A stretch of DNA of 64,000 bases from Frisingicoccus sp902471845 (lineage in GTDB: Bacteria; Bacillota; Clostridia; Lachnospirales; Lachnospiraceae): the NCBI RefSeq assembly GCF_047030795.1, contig NZ_JBKYIC010000004.1; one strand, 5' to 3'. Under the pieces are notes generated by a model. That model made no database searches, was not told the DNA's origin, and was given only the letters and a program-made list of their open reading frames with translations. Position 1 is the stretch's first letter. Every line of letters begins with the position of its first letter. Shown piece after piece: positions 17,735 through 27,289 of this stretch. A program made the position numbers and the translations under genes.

Positions 17735-18831
17735 CTGACACCTCCGTCATTCCGACGTTCACTCATATAACTTTCTCCAGTAATCCAGCCATCCGACGCC
17801 CTCTGGGTCCAATGAATATTGGAAGCCACCAAATCTTTGTCCGGCACAAACCACTGTGGATCCGGATGCTCCGCCTCCACTCCGGCAACCAACGCATTTA
17901 CCGGACAAACAGCAACGCAGCGAAGGCACCCTTTGCAATAATGATAATCCAGCCCCCGGTTCATCATTTGTTCCTTCCCCTTATAGATTCCTTTTTTAAA
18001 CTGGAACACCATATCCGGACAGGTCGAATCACAGAGGCCGCAATGAATACATTTTGATTCATCAAACAATGGCATATAACCGCTTCGGGACGGCGAAAGA
18101 TCATTGGATGCCATGCTTCCCGCCAGAGGATTTATTCCGCCAATCGGCGCATTTTCATAGCCCCAAACCAATTTTTCCTGACAATCCTCCGGGATGGTTC
18201 CCCCATCACCCTTTCCGCGAAACTGCCGGACCATCTCGTATCCGGCCATAAATCCGTTTCGATTGATTTCCAGAAGGTCCGGATACTTTTTCCCTACGGT
18301 TTCTTCAATCAGTTTTCTTCCACAGGCCAGAAAATCCCGGCTTTCCCTGTTCTGTCCTTTCACGATATCCTCATCTTCCAACGCTTTCATCATGGCGCCG
18401 AGCATGATCATATTCATGCGGCTTTTCGTCTGCATGGCAATGGAGATACCGTCCAGGTAGTAAATGTCACCCGAAAGCCACGGGTAATTTTCTGTCAGTG
18501 CCTCTGCATTTTTTCGTGTATTGATGACCATTTTACGCGGCATTTCTAAAATATCCGGCCACGGATATTTCATCAGAATATTTTCCTGAAAAACGCCGAG
18601 AATATCCGGCTCCCGCACCGGACTGTTAATCAATATTTCCTTATTCCCTTCACACCAGCGTATAAATGAACTGACGGGCGAACCCCGTTTTTCAGAACCA
18701 TAGCTGGAAAACGCCGCCCCATTAAGCCCGAGATATTTCACTCCCAGTTCACCGAGCATTTTCCCACACAGGTTGGCTCCCAGACCGCCCAGACTTTCCA
18801 GACGGATTTCAAAATAAGCCCTGTCCTTCAT
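17731..18831 (-). CDS. 2-oxoacid:ferredoxin oxidoreductase, fused gamma-delta subunits
   Basis: The 366-residue protein begins with the gamma domain (FEIRLESLGGLGANLCGKML, AFSSYGSEKRGSPVSSFIRW) and ends with a two-cluster ferredoxin domain: CIHCGLCDSTCPDM and CKGCLRCVAVCPVNAL, each a CxxCxxCxxxCP set for a 4Fe-4S cluster. It supplies the electron wire of the alpha-beta protein encoded four bases downstream by overlap. Order gamma-delta then alpha-beta, both fused, makes a compact two-gene complex. A minus-strand terminator at 18892-18929 separates it from the metallo-hydrolase gene upstream, so it has its own promoter. Confidence 0.9.
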   Translation of the reverse strand: MKDRAYFEIRLESLGGLGANLCGKMLGELGVKYLGLNGAAFSSYGSEKRGSPVSSFIRWCEGNKEILINSPVREPDILGVFQENILMKYPWPDILEMPRKMVINTRKNAEALTENYPWLSGDIYYLDGISIAMQTKSRMNMIMLGAMMKALEDEDIVKGQNRESRDFLACGRKLIEETVGKKYPDLLEINRNGFMAGYEMVRQFRGKGDGGTIPEDCQEKLVWGYENAPIGGINPLAGSMASNDLSPSRSGYMPLFDESKCIHCGLCDSTCPDMVFQFKKGIYKGKEQMMNRGLDYHYCKGCLRCVAVCPVNALVAGVEAEHPDPQWFVPDKDLVASNIHWTQRASDGWITGESYMSERRNDGGVR

Positions 18832-18891
18832 ATTCCTTTCCTGCCTTCCCTTGGTTTAGAGCTAGTATGTGCATATTTTTTCCAAATATGC

Positions 18892-18929
18892 AAAAAAAAC
18901 AGGACGACAACAATATTTGCTGTCGCCCT
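18892..18929 (-). terminator. Terminator after the cupin-regulator/metallo-hydrolase operon
   Basis: On the minus strand AGGGCGACAGCAA pairs with TTGTTGTCGTCCT (18929-18901, with G-T pairs) and is followed by eight T. Immediately beyond is a second small dyad, GCATATTT/AAATATGC around 18870-18891, that could be an operator for the oxidoreductase genes. Confidence 0.65.
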
Positions 18930-18953
18930 ATAACGGCTAATTTCAGTTCCACT

Positions 18954-19832
18954 TTAAGATTGCTCCCAAAGCAGCATATTATTTTCAAATTTTGCATTTA
19001 ATCTGCCCATATCTTTTAACCATGAGAGATACGAACGAACGGTACTTCCGACAAGAACATATTGTTCAAAGTTCATCTCAAGTCCGTATGCTGTAAAGAG
19101 TTTTTGTAAAAGAGCCTCAAAATAAAGAGGTTCTCTGCAAAAATCAACAATTTTTTCCCCGATTTCATGGACTTTATCAATGTTATACTGAGCCAATTCA
19201 ATGATATCTTCTGTTACTGCCGCATGGGCCGGAACAAATATTTTTGCCTTTAGCGCTTTTACCATTTCAAGTGTTTTTATATAAGCTGCAACATCATAAA
19301 TAAAACCAATCTGGTATTTATCCAGTGTTTCCCTGCTTGACAAACAGTCCGCCAGATAAACCACATCATCCGACGTTCGAAAGCCCACCATGTCAAAGAA
19401 ATGCCCTGGCAAATGGATGACTTCAAAACCGTTCGGTAAAACATCTTTAGTCAGATACTCCACGCTGCTTTCCTGTGCCATCAAAAATTTGTGTCTGAGG
19501 TCTTTACATGGGCAACCGCCATATAAAAATGACGGTTCTAAAACAGGATGTCTTGTAAAATCACATTCAATACCCGGCGCGTATATTTTGCATCCGGTCT
19601 GCCCCTGTAGATATTTATTGCCGCCAATATGGTCCGCATTAGAATGGGTATTATATATGGCGATTAATTTCCAGCCATTAGCATCTAAGATTTTCCGTAC
19701 CTTTCGCCCCGCATCCTTGTCATTACCGCTGTCAATTAAACATACCTCCGTGTCATTTAACTTGACAAGTCCTATTTTAGCAGGACTTTGAATATAATAA
19801 CAAGCATCTGAAACCTGTATCAGTTCATACAT
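18954..19832 (-). CDS. MBL-fold metallo-hydrolase
   Basis: The 292-residue protein has a metallo-beta-lactamase fold with THSNADHIGG (HxxxDH variant with Asn before Ala-Asp-His), the second metal site LPGHFFDM, YLADCLSS with the bridging Asp, and VPAHAAVT. A C-terminal helical domain follows (residues ~215-292, LQKLFTAYGLEMNFEQYVLVG). Substrate unknown. It lies 15 bases downstream of a helix-turn-helix/cupin regulator on the same strand and so is probably its main target or partner, and the pair ends at a terminator. Confidence 0.85.
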   Translation of the reverse strand: MYELIQVSDACYYIQSPAKIGLVKLNDTEVCLIDSGNDKDAGRKVRKILDANGWKLIAIYNTHSNADHIGGNKYLQGQTGCKIYAPGIECDFTRHPVLEPSFLYGGCPCKDLRHKFLMAQESSVEYLTKDVLPNGFEVIHLPGHFFDMVGFRTSDDVVYLADCLSSRETLDKYQIGFIYDVAAYIKTLEMVKALKAKIFVPAHAAVTEDIIELAQYNIDKVHEIGEKIVDFCREPLYFEALLQKLFTAYGLEMNFEQYVLVGSTVRSYLSWLKDMGRLNAKFENNMLLWEQS

Positions 19833-19847
19833 TTTACTTTTCCTCCC

Positions 19848-20405
19848 TTAGTGATTCGGATAAAAGATGATATTATGGACAGTGCATTGCTCATCAAATG
19901 GATTATTATAGGAATGAGGAACATCTGCCCGAAAACGGATGGACTGCTTCGGCCCAACAATGATTTCCCTGCCATTTAAAACAAGCTGCAGCTTTCCGCT
20001 CAAAACTAAAATATATTCCTCCACACCATCATTATGCTTATCTGACGTATGGCAACACTTCGAATCAAATTCAATATAAAAGATTTCAACATTTCGGATG
20101 GGGTCGTAGGTAAATAGTGGATAAGCCCTCATCCGGCCGTCATCCTCCAACATGATTTCATTTTTTTCAATATCAACTACAGTGTACTCCGGTTGTTGCT
20201 CCTCTAAAAACGAAGACAACGGCGATTTTAATCCGGTGGCAATTTTCCATAATGTGGTTATAGTCGGAACAGATTGTCCTCTTTCAATTTGCCCTAACAT
20301 GGGCTTGCTGACTCCGGTGAGCTTTGAGGTCTCATCCAGACTGAGATTTCTGTTCACACGTATCGATTTCAACCTCTCACCAATGGCCGATAAGGGTTCA
20401 TTCAT
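19848..20405 (-). CDS. XRE-family regulator with C-terminal cupin sensor domain
   Basis: Residues ~8-65 form a Cro/C1 helix-turn-helix (IGERLKSIRVNRNLSLDETSKLTGVSKPMLGQIERG). Residues ~110-180 form a cupin barrel (HTSDKHNDGVEEYILVLSGKLQLVLNG, PKQSIRFRADVPHSYNNP), 185 residues in all. Proteins of this build sense small ligands and usually repress neighbouring metabolic genes. GGGAGGAT precedes the ATG. The intergenic region upstream holds a TATAAT-containing AT-rich promoter reading into this gene. It is co-directional with the metallo-hydrolase 15 bases downstream. Confidence 0.9.
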   Translation of the reverse strand: MNEPLSAIGERLKSIRVNRNLSLDETSKLTGVSKPMLGQIERGQSVPTITTLWKIATGLKSPLSSFLEEQQPEYTVVDIEKNEIMLEDDGRMRAYPLFTYDPIRNVEIFYIEFDSKCCHTSDKHNDGVEEYILVLSGKLQLVLNGREIIVGPKQSIRFRADVPHSYNNPFDEQCTVHNIIFYPNH

Positions 20406-20488
20406 AAGTTCATCCTCCCTTTTAGATGTTTTAACGTATATATAATATATTATAACATACTATCATAAAAATCCATACACTATTATGC

Positions 20489-20528
20489 AAAAAGCACACG
20501 CCGATTCAAAAATCGTCGTGTGCTTTTT
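20489..20528. terminator. Strong hairpin terminator of the activase gene
   Basis: AAAAAGCACACG (20489-20500) and CGTGTGCTTTTT (20517-20528) are perfect complements, with inner pairing CGAT/ATCG. It ends three bases before the stop codon of the 4.4-kb activase gene and can work on both strands. Confidence 0.8.
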
Positions 20529-20531
20529 ATC

Positions 20532-23500
20532 TCAATCTACTGTTTTTGCATTCATAATCAACATCTGCAAACGGTTTTCCAGATTGGCAAAGCTGACATC
20601 CGGGTCATAATCCAATGGCAGAATCTGGGCATCCGGATAAATCTCTTTCAGTCGTTTTGCCACGCCTCGTCCGAAAACATGGTTTGGCAGACAGCCAAAA
20701 GGCTGAAGAATAACGAAGTTCCGGCAACCGTGTTTCGCATGGTGAAGGATTTCCCCCGGAATCAATACGCCCTCACCGGCATCAAAGGTGTGATGCATAA
20801 TCGGATCACTGTCTTTGACCAGGTCTGGCAGACGGCAGGCCGGTGTATATAACGGATGCCGTTTCGCAATAGCATCGGTCATATTGTGGGCCAGCTCAAA
20901 AAACTCATTCGCTGTATGGAACCAGAGCTTTTTCCCCAGAGGCCGTTTCAAATGATACTCCCGAATCTGGGAATCCAGAACAAAGTAAATCTTCCGGATG
21001 ACATCGGTCATGCGGGCCTCAATAATCTCAAAACCGTTATGCTCCAGATAATCTTCAATATCATGGTTGGCTCCCGGATGGAAATTCAAAAGATACTCAC
21101 CCACAATCAGTACTTCCGGTCTACGGTGAGATCGATCATAGCGAACTGCTTTCATAATATCGATAGCCCTGGCGAATCCCCGTTTTGCACCGCGAATGCC
21201 ATGATTCTGCAAACCCTCAACAAGGGCATCCATGCCTTTCTCAAAGGCCGCATTGGCACTTCCCGGCTCCAACTCATAAGGCCGCATTTTCCGAAGCAAT
21301 TCTTCCAGAGCATCAATCATCGGCAAAGCAATGGCAATGCGCAGCGCCGAAAAAAGATTCATGCGGAATCCCGGATGCAGATTGTGATAATCTTCATCAT
21401 CGTTGGTCAAAATCGGCACATGGGCATATCCCGCATCATCCAGCGCCTTTCGAAGCAAAGCGCCATAGTGGGTCAGACGGCAATCACCAATATATTTTGC
21501 CATGCCGATAGCCACTTCTTTATCATCATATTTTCCACTCCGCAGGGCGGCCAGCGCCTCCCCAATGACAATCTGAGCCGGAAAGCAAATATCATTATGA
21601 ACATACTGTTTACCAAGACGAATAGCTTCTTCCCGTCCAATATCCAGAGGAATTGCCTTTACATGCTGAGTACAGAGAGCAGCCGACATAATACGGCAGA
21701 AAGCATGGGATGTATTCGGTACAAGAACAACCTTTTCTTTTACATCTTCCTTCGTCAATTTCACCGGATAAGGGTCCGTCAGTTCCTCAATAATCATTTC
21801 TTCATTCTGCCCGCGCCGCATGGCAACGGTTTCCACAAAAGAGCGGACACGGATACGCAAAGGTCCCTGGATATCGCTCTCATCCAGCTTTAGAACCAGT
21901 GGTATTTTTCCTGAGATTGCTTTCATCATCCGGATAATCTCATCCGACAGATAGGCATCATGGCCGCAGCCGAAGCTGACAATCTGTACGTACTCCAGAT
22001 GTGGATTCTGCGCCGCCATAATGGCTGAACCAAGCATCCGGGCATGGTAATTGTTCACCACATCCAGACGGCTCTTACTCAAATCCACCTTTTCCAATTC
22101 CGGCAGCGAATCTGCTGTCAGAACAGGAATTCCCAAACGGGTAAACATGGCCGGCAGATCATGATTGACCAGGGCATCATTTTGATATGGACGGGAGGCA
22201 AGAACGACGGCATAAGTGCCTTTACGCTCCACTTCATCCAAAATCGCCTGTGCAGCCGATGTCAGTTCCCTGTGAAAACTTCCCTGGGCCTCATCTGCCG
22301 CCTTAATGGCCTCCGCCGTCTGTCCCGGCAAAATCTGGAAAGTTTCCTTCATATATTCAACCAGCTGTCTGTCTCGGTCCACCTTTCCATACCAGTGGAA
22401 TAAAGGTGTATCAAATGGTACACCCCATCGTTTTTCCGGATTATCCGAATTTCGGATAACAAATGGATAGCCTTTGACCACTGCGCACATCGATTCGCTG
22501 GTCTTTTCCGTATTTTCCGAAGTTACTGTCGTGATGGACGGCATGAAAATCCGGTCCACCTTCTTCTCCACCAGGTTCCGGATATGACCGTGAACCAACT
22601 TGGCCGGAAAACATACCGTATCCGAAGTTACCGCCGACAATCCATTTTCATACATCCTCCGGGTACTCTTATCGGATATCTGAACCTTAAATCCGAGAGA
22701 CTTCCAAAAGGTTGTCCAGAACGGCATCGTCTCCCAGAAGGACAGAACCCTTGGAATGCCGATGGTCACTGACTGTTCCGGCAAAATTTCCGGTGCCGGA
22801 TAATCTTTAAATAACAATTCTTCACGGGTTCGGAACAGGTTTGGAATCTGATGTGCCGCCTGTTCTTTTTCCCGAAGTTTCTCACGGACATCCGCTTCCC
22901 GGGGATCTCCGAGAATCTCTCCCCGCTCGCAACGGTTATTCGTCACCCAGGATTTTCCATTAGAAAAAGTGACAATCGTTCGTTTGCAATGATTGGTACA
23001 GAACGGACACGGGAAGTTGGATTCCTGAGAGTAGGAAAAATCATCCATGGCATCCAGGCCGATAAAGGTTTTCTCTGTCTGCCCTGCGCTAAAACGCTCC
23101 TTCGTGAGCAGAGCCACACCGATAGCTCCCATGATTCCCGGGTAAGGCGCCCGAATAACTTCTTTTCCTATATACTGCTCCATAGCCCGCAGTACCGCAT
23201 CATTCTGAAAAGTGCCGCCCTGAACCACGATTTTATCGCCAAGGGAGTCCAGATTGGAAATACGGATAACTTTGGTAAATACATTTTCTATAATGGAACG
23301 GCAAAGTCCGGCCATAATATCCGCCGACAACTTTCCGTTACGCTGCTCTGTCACAATACTGCTGTTCATAAATACCGTACACCGGCTGCCAAGAGCTGCC
23401 GGATTTTGGGAAGAAAAGGCGGTTTCAGCAATTTCCTCCACCGGAATATGTAACGAAGCTGCGAAATTTTCAAGGAATGAACCACAGCCCGAAGAGCAGG

Positions 23501-24905
23501 CCTCATTGACCACAATATTGGTAATAATACCGCTGTCCAGCCAAATTGCCTTCATATCCTGACCGCCGATATCCAGAATAAAAGTGGCATCATCCACATA
23601 TTTCTCGGCGGCTCTTGCATGAGATACCGTCTCCACCACATGACACTCAGCGCCAAAGGCTTCGGCAAAAAGCAATTCTCCATAGCCTGTCGTTCCCACA
23701 GCGATGATATCCAGCCCCACTCCGGCTTCCCGGTAACTGTCCCGGAGTGAAATCAACGCCTTCTTTGCAACATCCAGGGGATTGCCCTCATTTGGTGCAT
23801 AAAAGGAATCCAGAATATTCTCATCCTCATCCATCAAAACAAACTTTGTCGTTGTACTGCCCGAATCAATGCCCAGATAGGCATGAACGGTCTGCCCCCG
23901 TTCCGGTTTTTCAAAATGATCTTCCGGCTGTTTGTGCCGGTTCAAAAAAGCTTCTTTTTCTTCCAATGATGTAAAAAACGGCTCGGCATGATTCATGGCC
24001 TGTCCTGCTTCCACAATACGATTTTCCTGCAAAAGCTTTAAGATTCGAGGCAGTGAAACCTCCCTGCCATCCTCTGCAAACATCGTATCCAGCGACAGGG
24101 CCGCCCCATAGGCAATCATGATTTCCGGATGATCCGGTATGATTGCCTCTTCCGGTGCCAGATTTAAACGCTCTATAAATACCCGGATCAATGTCGGATT
24201 AAAAGTGAGGGGACCACCCTCAAAAACGACCGGTTTTTCAATATCCAGTCCCTGGGCCAGACCGCCAATGGTCTGTTTCGCAATGGCGTGAAAAGCAGAC
24301 AGGGCCAAATCCTGTTTCGACACCCCCTGATTCAGCAAAGGCTGAATGTCCGTTTTCGCATAGACACCGCACCGCCCTGAAATATCATAAACACAGGTGC
24401 CCTGGGCCGCCAGGTCATTAAATTCTTCAATCGGGACCTTTAAAATCGATGCGACTTCATCAATAAATGCTCCTGTTCCTCCGGCACAGCTTCCATTCAT
24501 ACGCATATCAGCCACATTTAACGAATTGTCCGCCGCATCTCTGCTGAAAAATATCATCTTTGCATCCTGACCCCCAAGCTCTATGGCCGTGCGGATATTG
24601 TCATAACGCTCTCTAAGAGCAACAGAATTCGCCACAACCTCCTGGATATATGGCACATCCAGACTCTCAGCAATCAGTTTTGCTCCGGAACCGGTCAGGG
24701 CCAATCGAACCTGAGCTTCCGGAAAACGTTCAATTAATTGATTCACTGCGTGGTATACACTTTGAACCTGAGCGGCATTATGCCGCCGATAGTCGGAAAA
24801 TACAATATCCCTGCTTTTTGCATCGACCGCAACGATTTTCGTTGTCGTCGAACCTACATCCACGCCAACAAGAAGCTGTGCTTTTAGTATTTTCTTATTT
24901 AACAT
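20532..24905 (-). CDS. Giant acyl-CoA dehydratase activase (BadF/HgdC type, two activase repeats plus DUF2229 and HgdB-like parts)
   Basis: The 1457-residue protein has two ASKHA-type ATPase repeats, LVGVDVGSTTTKIVAVD near residue 12 and YLGIDSGSTTTKFVLMD near 345. Each has an iron-sulfur cysteine loop (NGSCAGGTGAFIDE and NEACSSGCGSFLEN). A DUF2229 region follows with FPCPFCTNHCKRT and NRCERGE, and the C-terminal third resembles the HgdB-like dehydratase fold. Known two-domain activases use ATP to inject an electron into 2-hydroxyacyl-CoA dehydratases. The role of the long form is less clear. No dehydratase subunits are adjacent, so its partner may be elsewhere or built in. Single-gene unit ended by a strong terminator. 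Confidence 0.88.
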   Translation of the reverse strand: MLNKKILKAQLLVGVDVGSTTTKIVAVDAKSRDIVFSDYRRHNAAQVQSVYHAVNQLIERFPEAQVRLALTGSGAKLIAESLDVPYIQEVVANSVALRERYDNIRTAIELGGQDAKMIFFSRDAADNSLNVADMRMNGSCAGGTGAFIDEVASILKVPIEEFNDLAAQGTCVYDISGRCGVYAKTDIQPLLNQGVSKQDLALSAFHAIAKQTIGGLAQGLDIEKPVVFEGGPLTFNPTLIRVFIERLNLAPEEAIIPDHPEIMIAYGAALSLDTMFAEDGREVSLPRILKLLQENRIVEAGQAMNHAEPFFTSLEEKEAFLNRHKQPEDHFEKPERGQTVHAYLGIDSGSTTTKFVLMDEDENILDSFYAPNEGNPLDVAKKALISLRDSYREAGVGLDIIAVGTTGYGELLFAEAFGAECHVVETVSHARAAEKYVDDATFILDIGGQDMKAIWLDSGIITNIVVNEACSSGCGSFLENFAASLHIPVEEIAETAFSSQNPAALGSRCTVFMNSSIVTEQRNGKLSADIMAGLCRSIIENVFTKVIRISNLDSLGDKIVVQGGTFQNDAVLRAMEQYIGKEVIRAPYPGIMGAIGVALLTKERFSAGQTEKTFIGLDAMDDFSYSQESNFPCPFCTNHCKRTIVTFSNGKSWVTNNRCERGEILGDPREADVREKLREKEQAAHQIPNLFRTREELLFKDYPAPEILPEQSVTIGIPRVLSFWETMPFWTTFWKSLGFKVQISDKSTRRMYENGLSAVTSDTVCFPAKLVHGHIRNLVEKKVDRIFMPSITTVTSENTEKTSESMCAVVKGYPFVIRNSDNPEKRWGVPFDTPLFHWYGKVDRDRQLVEYMKETFQILPGQTAEAIKAADEAQGSFHRELTSAAQAILDEVERKGTYAVVLASRPYQNDALVNHDLPAMFTRLGIPVLTADSLPELEKVDLSKSRLDVVNNYHARMLGSAIMAAQNPHLEYVQIVSFGCGHDAYLSDEIIRMMKAISGKIPLVLKLDESDIQGPLRIRVRSFVETVAMRRGQNEEMIIEELTDPYPVKLTKEDVKEKVVLVPNTSHAFCRIMSAALCTQHVKAIPLDIGREEAIRLGKQYVHNDICFPAQIVIGEALAALRSGKYDDKEVAIGMAKYIGDCRLTHYGALLRKALDDAGYAHVPILTNDDEDYHNLHPGFRMNLFSALRIAIALPMIDALEELLRKMRPYELEPGSANAAFEKGMDALVEGLQNHGIRGAKRGFARAIDIMKAVRYDRSHRRPEVLIVGEYLLNFHPGANHDIEDYLEHNGFEIIEARMTDVIRKIYFVLDSQIREYHLKRPLGKKLWFHTANEFFELAHNMTDAIAKRHPLYTPACRLPDLVKDSDPIMHHTFDAGEGVLIPGEILHHAKHGCRNFVILQPFGCLPNHVFGRGVAKRLKEIYPDAQILPLDYDPDVSFANLENRLQMLIMNAKTVD

Positions 24906-24926
24906 CTTTCGTACTCATTTCCTTAC

Positions 24927-26294
24927 TTATTTTAAAAAGACACGTACCAGTTTGTCCTTCCAGCCCTGATAAGGCTGATAGCGAAATGGTAAATCAATAA
25001 AGTTCTTCTTATCCACAATACTCTTATAATGGGTAAACGTGTCAAAGCCCCTCTTGCCATGATAAGCCCCCATACCGCTCGTTCCGGTGCCGCCAAAGCC
25101 CATATGACTCGTTGCCAGATGAATAATCGTATCATTGACACAACCGCCGCCGAAACGCACCTGATTCATAAAATATTCCCGGTTATCCTGGTTTGTCGTA
25201 AATATATAAGTTGCCAGAGGTGTCGGATTTTCCCGAATCATTTCTACCGCCTCTTCCCGGCTCTTAAAAGTAAGAATCGGCAGAATCGGTCCAAAAATCT
25301 CTTCTCCCATCAACGGATCATCCAAAGATACATGATCCACCAATGTCGGCGCTATCCGGCTTTCTCCGTCATTTTCACCGCCAAAAATAATATCCGCTCC
25401 CTCAAGCAGACCATTTAAACGGTTAAAATGTTTATCATTGATAATCTTTCCATAATCCGGATTTTTCAGAGCATCCTTTCCGAATTGGCTTCGAATGGCC
25501 TTTTTTAAATATCTGATCAGCTCATCCTTTACATTTTCCTGAACAAGCAGATAATCCGGGGCCACACAGGTCTGTCCCAAATTCAGGTATTTTCCAAAAA
25601 CAATACGACGGGCCGCCAGCTTCAGATCCGCCGTATCATCCACGATACACGGACTCTTTCCTCCAAGCTCCAATGTCACCGGCGTCAAATACTTTGAAGC
25701 TTTCTCAAGGACAAACTGTCCTACCGTCTTTCCCCCGGTAAAGAAAATATAGTCAAATTTCTGTTCCAGCAAATCCTGATTGACTGCCCGGCCGCCCTCT
25801 ACAACAGCCGCAAACTTTGTCGGAAAACAACTCCGGATAATCTTTGCAATCACCCGGCTTGTCGCCGGCGCATAGGCACTCGGCTTGATAACCACTGTAT
25901 TTCCCGAGGCAATAGCATCAATGACCGGCTCCATCGTCAGCATAAACGGATAATTCCACGGACTCATGACAAGTACCACCCCATAAGGTTCCGGTACTTC
26001 ATAGCTTTCCGCACAAAACTGGGCCAATGGTGTCGGAACATATTTTTTTCGTGCCAGCCGATGGATATTTTTTTCCATGTAAGATAACTCGGCCATCGTC
26101 ATACCGACTTCTGTCATATAACTCTCGCTGCTGCTCTTTCCCAAATCCTCTTTGAGAGCCGCCATAATCTCCTTCTCAAATAGCTGAATCGCCTCTCTGA
26201 GAAGCTTCAGACAATATTTACGGTAAGCTACCTTCCGGGTCACTCCCGTCTCAAAAAAACGTCTTTGCAGACCAATAATCTCTGTGATTTTCAC
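24927..26294 (-). CDS. Aldehyde dehydrogenase, class 3-like
   Basis: This NAD(P)-dependent aldehyde dehydrogenase (about 455 residues) has the PYGVVLVMSPWNYPF motif, FFTGGKTVGQ, the general base in LELGGKSP, the catalytic cysteine in GQTCVAPDY, and EEIFGPILPIL. It has the short C-terminal form with a hydrophobic basic end (WKDKLVRVFLK) seen in class 3 enzymes acting on medium-chain or aromatic aldehydes. I choose a GTG at 26294 (VKITEIIGLQRRFF), since family members begin there and an AGGAAAGG lies about 11 bases upstream. The frame is open back to 26363. It lies 21 bases upstream of the activase gene and may be co-transcribed with it. Confidence 0.88.
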   Translation of the reverse strand: MKITEIIGLQRRFFETGVTRKVAYRKYCLKLLREAIQLFEKEIMAALKEDLGKSSSESYMTEVGMTMAELSYMEKNIHRLARKKYVPTPLAQFCAESYEVPEPYGVVLVMSPWNYPFMLTMEPVIDAIASGNTVVIKPSAYAPATSRVIAKIIRSCFPTKFAAVVEGGRAVNQDLLEQKFDYIFFTGGKTVGQFVLEKASKYLTPVTLELGGKSPCIVDDTADLKLAARRIVFGKYLNLGQTCVAPDYLLVQENVKDELIRYLKKAIRSQFGKDALKNPDYGKIINDKHFNRLNGLLEGADIIFGGENDGESRIAPTLVDHVSLDDPLMGEEIFGPILPILTFKSREEAVEMIRENPTPLATYIFTTNQDNREYFMNQVRFGGGCVNDTIIHLATSHMGFGGTGTSGMGAYHGKRGFDTFTHYKSIVDKKNFIDLPFRYQPYQGWKDKLVRVFLK

Positions 26295-26524
26295 ATCTGC
26301 ACCTGCCTTTCCTGAATCCTGCGGTATATCAAAAAAAACAAAGCCCGGATGGATCCCCATCATGGCTTTTCATACGGTATTCCCCGCTCTTCGCAATCTC
26401 TTTAATAATAGTATATTTCAACCACACAAGGCCTTTCGACAATCTGCTCTACTGCAAATCGTTAAAAGACCTTGCTAAACATTACTTCTATTTTATCACT
26501 TTTTCCGAAATATACAAGTTTTCT

Positions 26525-27289
26525 TTACATTTCCATACGGGCCGAAAGCAGTTTTTTTGTATATTCATGCTGAGGATTGCCAAAAACTTCCTCTACCATC
26601 CCCGTCTCAACGATCTCCCCCTCATGCATCACTGCCACCCTCTGACAGACCGCCCGAATGACATCCAGGTCATGGGAAATAAAGAGCATCGCCACATGAT
26701 ATTTTTCATTTGCCCTCAGAAGCAGACGAAGAATCTGGGCCTGAACTGAAACATCCAGCATCGACGTTGGCTCATCGCAGATCAGGAGCTTTGGATTTAA
26801 GGACAAAGCTCTCGCAATAGCGATTCTCTGAGCCTGACCGCCACTGATTTCATGAGGATACTTGTGCCACTGATCCTCCGGAATCCCGACCCGGCGCAGC
26901 ATATGACAGATCATATCTCTTTCACTCATATGCCGGTCCAGGTGATACAACCGTATCGGCTCGGCACAGGCAAAATAAATATCCCGCCGCGGATGGAAGG
27001 TCAGCTGAGGATGCTGAAATACAAACTGTATCTGCTGCCGCAGCTCATGCCATTCCCGTGCATTTGCTTTCACCAGATTCTTTCCCTCAAAGGTAATTTC
27101 TCCTGAAGAGGGTTTCAAAAATCCGCCGATCATCCGGGTGAGTGTCGTTTTTCCGCTGCCGCTCTCTCCAATCAGCCCAAAAATTTCCCCTGAATTCACC
27201 TTAAAAGAAACATCCTTTACCGCATCCACCCGCTTATTTCCCAAAAAACCGGAAGTGTAGGTTTTACTTAAATGAGAAACCTCAAGCAT
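26525..27289 (-). CDS. Peptide/nickel-type ABC importer, ATP-binding protein (DppF-like)
   Basis: The 254-residue ATPase has Walker A GESGSGKTT, the Q-loop around QFVFQHPQLTFHP, signature SGGQAQRIAIARAL, Walker B LLICDEPTSMLDVS and the switch His in LFISHDLDVI. The start is the ATG at 27289 (MLEVSHLSKTY), preceded by GGAGGCGG. The frame extends 50 codons further, but that part overlaps the upstream gene and is not family-like. It is the last gene of a five-gene operon and overlaps the DppD-like gene by eight bases. Confidence 0.92.
   Translation of the reverse strand: MLEVSHLSKTYTSGFLGNKRVDAVKDVSFKVNSGEIFGLIGESGSGKTTLTRMIGGFLKPSSGEITFEGKNLVKANAREWHELRQQIQFVFQHPQLTFHPRRDIYFACAEPIRLYHLDRHMSERDMICHMLRRVGIPEDQWHKYPHEISGGQAQRIAIARALSLNPKLLICDEPTSMLDVSVQAQILRLLLRANEKYHVAMLFISHDLDVIRAVCQRVAVMHEGEIVETGMVEEVFGNPQHEYTKKLLSARMEM

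Noticed and set aside
18870..18891. GCATATTT/AAATATGC dyad as a terminator
   Set aside because: On the minus strand the T-run precedes rather than follows it. The terminator is the adjacent AGGGCGACAGC hairpin. It may be an operator.
20856..21893. Plus-strand open frame of 345 codons
   Set aside because: Antisense to the activase gene, no ribosome binding site and no motifs. Shadow.
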